A stretch of DNA of 64,000 nt from positions 5,501,829-5,565,828 of the forward strand of contig NC_064537.1 of NCBI RefSeq assembly GCF_023856365.1. Direction: 5' to 3'. Position numbers and translations under genes: made by a program. The notes beneath the pieces are model-generated. The model was given only the letters and a program-made list of their open reading frames with translations. It had not been told where the DNA came from and did no database searches. This stretch comes from Brienomyrus brachyistius. Lineage: Eukaryota; Chordata; Actinopteri; Osteoglossiformes; Mormyridae. This document shows positions 55,946 through 64,000 of this stretch, one piece after another (the first letter of the stretch is position 1; each line of letters begins with the position of its first letter).

Positions 55946-56434
55946 ATGATCTCTGTGTCTCTGCTGCTGCTGGCAGCTGCATCCTGTGAGTCTCTGTGTT
56001 TCTTCAAAAAGAACAAAGATCAACAGAACAACAGAAGAGTGAATAAAGAACCAGCAGTGATGTATGATAATGATATTGTCTGTTTCACACTCATATGTAC
56101 TTTGCTTTCTTCTTGATTACAGCTGTTCACTGTAATGTTCAACTCACACAGCCAGGATCTATGACAGTGAGACCAGGAGAGTCTCTGACCATCTCCTGTA
56201 AAGTCTCTGGTTATTCACTGACTGACAGCAGCTATGCTACACACTGGATCCGACAGCCTGCAGGGAAAGAGCTGGAGTGGGTTGGTGGTATATGGTATGA
56301 TGGGAGCACTGCTTACAAAGAGTCTCTTAAGAATAAATTCACCATCTCCAGAGACACCTCCAGCAGCACAGTGTCCTTACAGGGGAAGAGCCTGCAGACT
56401 GAAGACACAGCTGTGTACTACTGTGCACGAGAGT
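55946..56434 (+). CDS. ighv: IGHV segment B5, intact
   Basis: Leader exon 55946-55985, V exon 56123-56434. The exon starts with c rather than g after the acceptor, so the junction residue is Ser where B4 has Cys. FR1 N-V-Q-L-T-Q-P-G-S-M, C-K-V-S-G-Y-S-L-T-D-S-S-Y-A, W-I-R-Q-P-A-G-K-E, CDR2 G-I-W-Y-D-G-S-T, end Y-Y-C-A-R-E. Differs from B4 at several framework and CDR sites. Frame and signals intact. Confidence 0.95.
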
Positions 56435-56473
56435 CACAGTGAGAGAATGTAATGGGAGAGTGATACAAAAACT
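56435..56473 (+). other. 23-bp-spacer recombination signal of B5
   Basis: Heptamer cacagtg 56435-56441, 23-bp spacer, nonamer acaaaaact 56465-56473. Confidence 0.95.
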
Positions 56474-56805
56474 GATCTAGACTTAATGTGTCAAATGGGT
56501 AATATTACTGTCTGATAAAGTTTAAGAAAGCAAACAAATTTATTTAAAAATGAAAGACCTGATATTCATGGTGGTTTGGAGGTTTGGGCTGTCAAATCTA
56601 TTCAAATAGATTAGGTTAGGCGCTTGATTTTATACATCTGTGGCAATGAGTCTGAAGAAAAGACCTGAATTCAGAGATTAAGACGTCTGTCTCAATACGT
56701 CCATATAGTGTATATCTGCCCCATAATAATGAAAATGATGCAGGACTCTGGATCCCCCGCTACCCTGAACTGGGCAAGACGCTACAGGAAGTGGACAGAT
56801 GGATG

Positions 56806-57129
56806 GATGGTGATTTTCTAAACTACTTATCCTACCGGGTCGCGGGGGGTCCGGAGCCTATCCCGGAAGCAATGGGCACGAGGCAGGGAACAACCCAGGA
56901 TGGGGGGCCAGCCCATACTCACACACCCACTCCTACACAATTTAGCAACTCCAAATAGCCTCAGCATGTTTTTGGACAGTGGGGGTAAACCGGAGTATCC
57001 GGAGGAAACCCCACGACGACATGGGGAGAACATGCAAACTCCACACACATGTGACCCAGGCGGAGACGCTAACCCAGGTCCCAGAGGTGTGAGGCAACAG
57101 TGCTAACCACTGCACCACCATGGCGCCCA
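56806..57129 (-). mobile_element. tRNA-derived SINE, minus orientation, internally shortened
   Basis: Minus-strand SINE of the main family, with likely target-site duplication gatggtga at 56806-56813 and 57130-57137. It is missing in the paralogous position near 26950. Confidence 0.8.
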
Positions 57130-57344
57130 GATGGTGACATATAATATAATTTATCTATAAAAATATTTATTTTTCACAATGATTTTGATGACTGAGGCTC
57201 AATTGAAAGCTAATGAAGCTACAAGCAGCCAGGACAGCACAATGCAAAACTGATATTTTTTTATACTTTTACAAAATCTTTGATAAAATCATGACTTATT
57301 TAATCTAGATGTAATGTGTATGGAGCTGCTCATTTTAATTAGAA

Positions 57345-57735
57345 TGCCAGGATAAAAAAGCTTTAACATGACAGGAAAAATAAATACATTTCAAAGAGTA
57401 TTTAACATAATTCCCGTGGTGTGTAACAGGGGTGATTCTAGGATTTGGGTAGATATTTTCATCTAACGAAACATGGGATGCCAATTTGTACAAATCATGG
57501 GAAAAGAATTCAGATTGGCTGAGAAAAAAATAAGCTGAAGGGTGTAGAATCGGCCGTGGTCTGTAGAAACAGAACGATTATCAAACTACAAACAATCACT
57601 GCAGTTCCAGCAGGAACCACAAGATGTCCTCAGACTGACAGTAAATGCAGGCAGCAGAGGCACACAAATATCAGACTGAGACCCATTTTAGATAGACTGT
57701 AGCAGCTGTACTACTTTATAAACTGCTGTTGTGAA
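57345..57735 (+). repeat. Conserved module upstream of A7, degraded
   Basis: Copy of 27235-27640 with several indels that destroy the frame. Confidence 0.65.
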
Positions 57736-58202
57736 TCTTGTAATATGATATGAAATATGAATAGTTTTACACTTGCAGCATATTTCATTGTGCTGAAAAC
57801 TGAGCAACTGACTTGGCAAAGGAATGTAAGAAAAGATTTTAACCTTGCATAAGAGAAAAACAAAGTAATTCAATACATAATGTTACTCATTATTACTAAT
57901 GCATTTTAAAACACTTACAATGAGATTATAGTGAAACTGGATTTTGGAATCTACTGAAAGTGTGTGATTATCGCTTGTGGAGCGAATTGCTGAAACATAC
58001 ATAGCAAATTACATAGCAAATTAATCTCTTTATCATGTGACAATTGTCCCACCCACGACCCGCCCCACACCCATCAGAGGAGGATCTTGTACAAACCTGC
58101 CACAGCTTTTAAAGGAGCCAGTGTCAGTGTGTGACAGAGAGCAGCAGTCACTGGGACTCAGTGTGTACTTTACCTCAGTGCTCCTCCCTCTGTCCTGCAG
58201 CC

Positions 58203-58645
58203 ATGAAGCTCCTACCAGCCCTGCTCACCCTCACAGCACTGGCTCTCTCAGGTCCCTGTCTCTCTCCTCTCTGTCTCTCTTTCTCTCTGCATCTTTCTTT
58301 GTGCTCATCTAAATGTCAGCTCTATCTCTTTATTTACAGGTGTGAAGGCTGAGATTGTACTGACTGAGTCTGAACCAGTGGTGAAGAGACCAGGAGAATC
58401 ACACAGACTGACATGTACAGCCTCTGGGTTCACAGTCAGTAGCTACTGGATGCACTGGGTCAGACAGGCTCCTGGGAAGGGACTGGAGTGGAACGCTCGG
58501 ATCATCAGTGGTGATAGCACTTACTACTCCCAGTCAGTTCAGGGCAGATTCACCATCTCCAGAGACAACGGCAGGAACCAACTGTATTTACAGATGAACA
58601 GCCTGAAAGCTGAAGACACGGCTGTGTACTACTGTGCCAGAGAGT
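58203..58645 (+). CDS. ighv: IGHV segment A7, intact
   Basis: Leader exon 58203-58251, 88-bp intron, V exon 58340-58645. FR1 E-I-V-L-T-E-S, CDR1 [10 protein letters not shown]2 [15 protein letters not shown] (Asn where others have Ile or Val), CDR2 R-I-I-S-G-D-S-T, end Y-Y-C-A-R-E. TATA-like ttttaaag at 58107-58114. It is the last V segment in the window. Confidence 0.95.
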
Positions 58646-58683
58646 CACAGTGATGGGGGCTGTGGGGAAGCCGTACAAATACT
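58646..58683 (+). other. 22-bp-spacer recombination signal of A7
   Basis: Heptamer cacagtg 58646-58652, 22-bp spacer, nonamer acaaatact 58675-58683. Confidence 0.93.
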
Positions 58684-59840
58684 ACTTCCTCATAGAGAAT
58701 AAGGATGTCGAAATTATTTATTTCATTATGTTTTACCTTAATAAAATTTCATATATTTGGAAAATTGTAATTAATGCAAACTGAAAAATGAAAAATGTAT
58801 ATTTATGAAATTGTTTGTGTTTCTTTTACATTCACCTGCATAAATTAGTTGTGCATTTGAATAATTTGAAAGAGAAAAATCATACAGAAAAATCCACTTT
58901 TTGGCCACTAAAATAGACGAGGCGACACACCAGGTTGTTACCGCAAGATAATCAAAAGGAAAATATGGAAAAGAAAGAACAATATTTTCCATTTTTTCGG
59001 CAAATAACAGAACCCAAGCTGAGCAGAAATTCCATCCATTTTCTTAACCGCTTATCCTACTGGGTCACGGGGGGTCCGGAGCCTATCCCGGAAGCAATGG
59101 GCATGAGGCAGGGAACAACCCAGGATGGGGGGCCAGCCCATCGCAGGGCACACTCACACAGTATTCACTCACACACCAATCACTCACACACCATTCACTC
59201 ACACATGCAATTTAGTAACTCCAATTAGCCTCAGCATGTCCTTGGACTGTGGGGGGAAACCGGAGTACCCAGAGGAAACACCACGACGACATGGGGAGAA
59301 CATGCAAACTCTGCACACATGTGACCCAGGCGGAGACTCGAACCCGGGTCCCAGAGGTGTGAGGCAACAGTGCTAAACACTGCACCACCATGCTAACCAC
59401 TGCACCACCATGCCGCCCCCTGAGCAGAAATTAACCACAAAATCTGTCAGGAGAAGAAGCAGAAACGTATAGGAGCAGCATTTAGTGGAGGCTAATGCTA
59501 ATGAGACAGATCTCAGGAAGGAGTAAGAAAAGTGCGACGCAGGTGAAAAGTTTGATGTAACTTGCAGGTGGCGATAGTGTATATTGCATTGCTGCATGTT
59601 TAAGTAACTAATAACACATGATCGTTATGTGAATGACGCCATCATGGTCTTTATGAGCTCCCACACCTCAGAGTTTATATATTAATCACTTCCTATAGGG
59701 CACCAACAAACGGCTTATGCAAAGGTACAAAATGGCTGCATAGAACATGGAGAAGTCCTGGTCCTGCCAGTTAGAGTAGTTGTGTGACATTCACAAACGA
59801 CTGGTTCATAGGGAGCAGGTTCCTTACAAGAACTGTACTC
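58684..59840 (+). repeat. Duplicon pairing with 30708-31480, with SINE insertion
   Basis: It follows A7 as its partner follows the A' pseudogene 1. The homology resumes after the SINE at 59042-59420 and ends near 59840, where another SINE begins. Confidence 0.85.
59042..59420 (-). mobile_element. Full-length tRNA-derived SINE with empty-site paralogue
   Basis: The 12-bp target-site duplication tgagcagaaatt lies at 59030-59041 and 59421-59432. The duplicon partner near 31035 has the single, uninterrupted word. The head end carries an extra direct repeat (ctgcaccaccatg) near 59385-59412. Confidence 0.95.
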
Positions 59841-59849
59841 TTGAACACT

Positions 59850-60088
59850 GTGCGGCATGTTCTCCGCATGTCATCGTGGTACTCCGGGTTCCCCCCACAG
59901 TCCAAAAACATACTTAGGTTAATTGGAGTTACGAAATTTCCCATATGTGTGAGTGAATGGTGTGTGAGTGTGCCCTGCGATGGGCTGGCCCCCCATCCTG
60001 GGTTGTTCCCTGCCCATTGCTTCTGGGATAGGCTCCGGACTCCCTGCGACCCAGTATGATAAGCGGTTTGGAAAATGGATGGATGGAT
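59850..60088 (+). mobile_element. 5'-truncated tRNA-derived SINE
   Basis: Begins in the SINE body (gcggcatgttctccgcatgtc) and ends in the GGAT tail. It marks the right end of the V-cluster duplicons. Confidence 0.85.
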
Positions 60089-62045
60089 AAACCTGGGTCT
60101 ATTAAAAGAAGGTGATGCTGCCTGAACCACCAACCAAGGCTGGGAGGAAAGGGAGGAACACTAGTCAAATGAAGGAAGAAAAACAGCCCACCCTATCTCA
60201 TGGTCACGGATACAAAAGTCAGGGAGTGTTATGAAGAAGACACCACACTTAAGACCATTGGTTTTATGCAGTGAATTACACCAGAGAGAGTTTTTGCATT
60301 TTAGCTGTGTTATGTAACATTCCTCAGACTTCATTTTAATGTTTTCTTCAGCACAACAAAGTCCCACGGTAACAAAAGCGCTGAGGCCAGGATCGTTAAA
60401 TGCAATGTGGGGAGTGCAGACCAGCTGCGCTGGGGGATCGTGCCCAGTCACGGTAAAAGGCAAACGGGTAATTTGTGAATAAGCTCATAATCTAACTACA
60501 GCTTCTTGTATTGTGGGAGGCGTGTGTAACATAACGTTGTTCCACATACCAATATCACTACGTATCAGTATCACAAAACAAAATATTAAATGTTAAGATT
60601 CTGTCATTCTTAAAATCTGAGTATTTAACATTATGTTCCATAGCGATTTGTGGAGATAAATGCCCTCGGACAGTAGTGTTCATTTCACAATTAAGTCTCT
60701 TTAAGTCATTGTTTTATGTTATGCAGGATGAATGTGCGATTTTTAATTAATCAACCTTTAAGGGTTATATGCTTACGGTGTTGTATACTATTCTCGGTCT
60801 ACAAGTCAATTTATAAAAGTTTGTTCCTCTATTTATAGAATAATATATAGAATAATTATACAAGAGCTATAATTATTATGATGTTATTATTTAATTGTGT
60901 GGGCCGTGCTGCTTGATTACATTTGACTCCTCGGCACGTGGGACGCTGCGGGTTTGAAAGACGCAGCTTCACTTGTTTTCTGCACCAAGATGACGAGGTG
61001 GGTTGCCATTCTGCTCCCATTTTATCAGATAATTTATCTTATTATTTAGTATCTGTCAAATTTGCATATATATTAAAATATGTTTGGTGAGGGCTCTGTT
61101 GAACAACTCCGCTTTGACCAGAAGGGGGACCACTAGCAGGTTCTGCTTTACTTGTCCCTGTATGAGGTGTTGCGGTGTTAAGCTGGTGATGCAGGTGGAG
61201 AGGTTTGAACACTGTCAGGTGTCCCTCCTGAACAGGGCACGTCCCACAAGCTCAATCCCAGCCAAGCAGGCCTGAGTCCAGCTCTCACTCCACCGATCCC
61301 CAGCAATGTCAACTTGGAAGGGGGTGTTCTGTACGCACAACTGAGACAACCCAGGTGGGGCTCAGCTTATCGGCTGCACTACCTGAGGCCTGACTCGACC
61401 AAGGTTGGCAAAATGGCCTTTAGGTATCACCCACCCTAGTGAGTGTCCAAGCTAGGGCCGTTCTCAGAACTCACCCTAGACGAGGTCCTGCTCAAAAGTT
61501 GTAATGACCGCCTGAGGTACCTGTCAGCCTTGCCCTTAATGAGTCAGTGGGTGCAGCCGGGCTGGCACACTTTTGGGCGTCCAATTGCTGAGAACTCCCC
61601 TTCGGTTCTGACAAACTGTACGATCGCAAGCAGTGACAGCAGAGCCACAGACAAGCTCAACCAACAGAGAGCGAATGGTAAGCACCTAGCACAGGAAGAG
61701 CTCAACCGATTAGGTCCAGAACAACTCCCTGATGTGATTGTGTATGTAACTGGTTGACTGTTGTTAATAGTGGTTGAACTTCTATGCAAGTCACCTTGTT
61801 GGGGAAGAGAGAATGAATGAAAGCATGAAATGAAATAAAACCTAAATTAAATCAAAAAGGTAAAACATAAACCAAACCAAATGAATTGTGTTTCTTATTC
61901 AATTGTAAACATCAATTAGTTATGCAGCAATAACCAAATTAGATGTTAATGTGTTGTAATCAAATTGATTTAGTTCGTGAAGTTGATTAATGCTTTCAGG
62001 CAAGAACCTGTGTGTCCAATTATGCGTGTTGGTATTACCGCAGTT
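60089..62045. other. Non-coding stretch right of the last V segment
   Basis: No V, D, J or constant exon is recognisable. A 104-codon frame at 61443-61757 has no known domain and no context, and I do not call it. No 12-bp-spacer recombination signal stood out by eye. Confidence 0.4.
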
Positions 62046-62645
62046 GACCACCAGAGACCCAACTCAGATGTTATTAACCTACTATGGTTGACCACTAGAG
62101 GTGCAATTTCAATGGAGTGGCGCTGCTCTGACTTGCCACTAGAAGTGCAATTTCGAAATGGAGTGGTAGTTCTATGCCTGACCACTAGAAGCGTGATTTC
62201 GTAATGGAGTGGTAGTTCTATGCCTGACCACTAGAAGCGCGATTTCGTAATGGAGTGGTAGTTCTATGCCTGACCACTAGAGGCGCGATTTCGTAATGGA
62301 GTGGTAGTTCTATGCCTGACCACTAGAGGCGCGATTTCGTAATGGAGTACTAGTTCTATGCCTGACCACTAGAGGCGCGATTTCGAAAGAGTGGTAGTTC
62401 TATGCCTGACCACTAGAGGCGCGATTTCGAAAGAGTGGTAGTTCTCCGGCTGACCACTAGAGGCGCGATTTCGAAATGGAGTGGTAGTTCTACGTCTGAC
62501 CACTAGAGGCGCGATTTCGAAAGAGTGGTAGTTCTACGGCTGACCACTAGAGGCGCGATTTCGAAAGAGTGGTAGTTCTACGCCTGACCACTAGAGGCGC
62601 GATTTCGAAAGAGTGGTAGTTCTACGCCTGACCACTAGAGGCTCA
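62046..62645. repeat. 44-46-bp minisatellite, about 14 copies
   Basis: The unit contains tgaccactagaggcgcgatt then tcgaaagagtggtagttct. There are two length classes (46 bp with tcgtaatggagt, 44 bp with tcgaaagagt) arranged in blocks. CpG-containing and clearly tandem. Confidence 0.95.
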
Positions 62646-63582
62646 ATGGGGCGTTGCTCCCTCTGTAGGGGGGGGGTCCCAGGCAAGTGAGCCTAAGGGG
62701 TAACAAAACAAATGGCGTCAGGCAGGCCTTCAGGGCTCTGACCTCTAAGTGGTTAGAGTGGCGTTCGCTGACTGCACGCGTAACCAAAGATATAGCTAGG
62801 CGGTTGCCGACGCTAGATGAGTGACTTTTACTGCATGCGCATGCCGCTTGCGGCCTTCTTCTGCGCCTTGTGCAGTTTAACCCATTAAAACAATTACTGA
62901 AGCGAGACAGCGCTCGCGTTACGGCGACGGATCTAAATGGTGAGTGCACTGTATCTCGTCGCAAATGGTGCTTAAACCACGGCGGGTCGCAAGCACAGGA
63001 GACTCCCAATTTCTAAATGACAGACACACTTGGCTCACAGCGCAAAGTGGTGTTAAACTTACTTTGTTTAAAGCAGGCACACACATATGAGTAAGATCCT
63101 GATAGGTAGCTGAGCTATCGGTCTTATCTCAGGGAGTCCAAGCGCAACAGAATTCAGGTTAGAACCTCGTAATAAGAATTCCTGTTCGCTAATAGAGAGA
63201 TCTCTGCCAGGATATATAGAAACGGAGAAACTCGTCCGAGTCGATCCTAGAAACAACGCGCTATATCTGAGAATCTCGTCAGATATAGGGTTAAGGTTTA
63301 CTGCAGTTTAAAACGAAATAAACTAAAATAAAATAACCAAAAATAAAACAAAATAATATAACTACTAATAACAGAAATAAAATAACTATAATAAGCCCGT
63401 ATGATCCCGCTTAAATGCCTTCAGATTGCACAGAGTGCGATTGATCCTCAACTTTTGCAACCAGTTAACAGTAGCGCTTATTCAACTGTACGTTCGATCA
63501 TAAAAAGTTAAAATTGTGTGCTCACAATAAGTTTAAAGCTTGTGCCCGCATTCTTCAACAATAAATGTAGGAATTATTAGTT
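62646..63582. other. Non-coding stretch adjoining the right edge repeat
   Basis: Possibly part of the same long element as the edge repeat. No coding domain is recognised. A G tract lies near 62670. Confidence 0.4.
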
Positions 63583-64000
63583 CAGGTAAATTTTAATATC
63601 TCCACCAATATGTTTTGAAATTAATTAACTTAATTATTATTTAATGCTGATTATTAACCAATTGTTATGCCGAATGTTATGCTCCTCCAAACTCAATTGT
63701 GAATCCCCGTGAGTCTGTTAATGTGAGACTTAAATGGGATTAATTAATAACCAGTATCGCTCAATAACCTGGGTTAGAAGGCTGGTCCAGCGAGCTGCGT
63801 CGGCAGGTAATGTAAATGCTCGGTCGCGAAGCTCCCCTCACGGCTGATTAGAGAGAGTCTCGCGATATTTCAGGCGAGTTTGAGGTTTCAGAGCGTAGTA
63901 GCCAGATCGCACAGAGGTAGGTACTATTGTTGAGCACTGAATGACGGAGGCTGAAGTTGTGTAAAAGACATGCATTTATTCCTACAACTAACATAAGACA
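63583..64000. repeat. Right copy of the edge repeat (empty SINE site)
   Basis: Matches 3-38 plus 161-552 and runs off the window. It lacks the SINE found at 39-160. Confidence 0.9.

Larger units (their letters stand above)
54908..56473 (+). repeat. 1.6-kb duplicon with B5 (pairs with 44876-46441)
   Basis: See the B4 copy. The duplication ends with the B-type recombination signal; beyond it the flanks differ. Confidence 0.88.

Noticed and set aside
60989..61047. Short hydrophobic frame starting M-T-R-W-V-A-I-L-L as a leader exon
   Set aside because: It looks signal-like but has no matching V exon or acceptor in the next kilobase and no promoter octamer.
61443..61757. 104-codon frame right of the V cluster
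   Set aside because: No domain recognised and no Ig, D or J features. May belong to a degraded repeat.
60089..62045. D or J segments after the last V
   Set aside because: No 12-bp-spacer signal and no W-G-x-G motif with splice donor was found by eye. D, J and C exons are expected beyond the right edge.

Overview
The window is vertebrate (teleost fish) genomic DNA carrying part of an immunoglobulin heavy-chain variable (IGHV) gene cluster. The evidence is 18 two-exon V segments between about 19.6 and 58.7 kb. Each has a short leader exon, an intron of about 80-140 bp, and a V exon with paired cysteines, the FR2 motif (W)-[VI]-R-Q-[AP]-x-G-K and the FR3 ending D-T-A-V-Y-Y-C-A-R. Almost all end in a CACAGTG heptamer, a 22- or 23-bp spacer and an A-rich nonamer. 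All lie on the + strand. The fish assignment rests on tRNA-derived SINEs with GGAT tails, a Tc1-type transposon and the V framework style. An early-branching teleost is possible, but that is only an impression.

Layout. 1-17.9 kb has no V gene. It holds one end of a dispersed repeat that reappears at the right edge of the window, a 33-bp minisatellite, SINEs, and an inverted-repeat element (8.67-11.44 kb) split by a second inverted-repeat element. It also has an intronless Lys/Glu-rich helical-repeat ORF on the minus strand (11.60-12.56 kb), a possible 1.3-kb element (14.57-15.86 kb) and a Tc1/mariner element with identical 198-bp inverted repeats (16.41-17.93 kb). From 17.95 to 59.8 kb is the V cluster. 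From 60 to 64 kb there is no V, D, J or C exon that I can recognise, only a 44-46-bp minisatellite and the second copy of the edge repeat.

The V segments form three groups (labels are local). Group A (leader MKLLPALL...; [13 protein letters not shown] in FR1; 22-bp spacers in all but one) has seven intact members: A1 24.35, A2 28.31, A3 40.71, A4 44.06, A5 51.40, A6 53.26 and A7 58.20 kb. Two related A' members (30.24 and 35.02 kb) share one nonsense codon. Group B (L-T-Q-[PS] in FR1, I-R-Q-P-[AS]-G-K in FR2, 23-bp spacers) has five intact members: B1 21.45, B2 32.97, B3 37.81, B4 45.91 and B5 55.95 kb. It also has three truncated pseudo-exons (19.63, 35.99, 41.78 kb) and an orphan leader (19.00 kb). 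Group C is one pseudogene (48.68 kb). B2 and the three pseudo-exons form a sub-lineage with extra cysteines in CDR1/CDR2 and Phe in place of the FR2 Trp.

The cluster grew by repeated block duplication. About 5.5 kb at 19.2-24.8 kb recurs at 35.6-41.2 kb. About 1.6 kb at 44.9-46.4 kb recurs at 54.9-56.5 kb. Parts of 26.7-31.5 kb recur at 56.6-59.8 kb, and 40.6-44.5 kb recurs in shortened form at 51.3-53.7 kb. Two solo LTRs and several SINEs with target-site duplications date individual copies. The V segments supply the variable exon joined to D-J by RAG recombination; given their orientation, D, J and C exons are expected to the right of this window.
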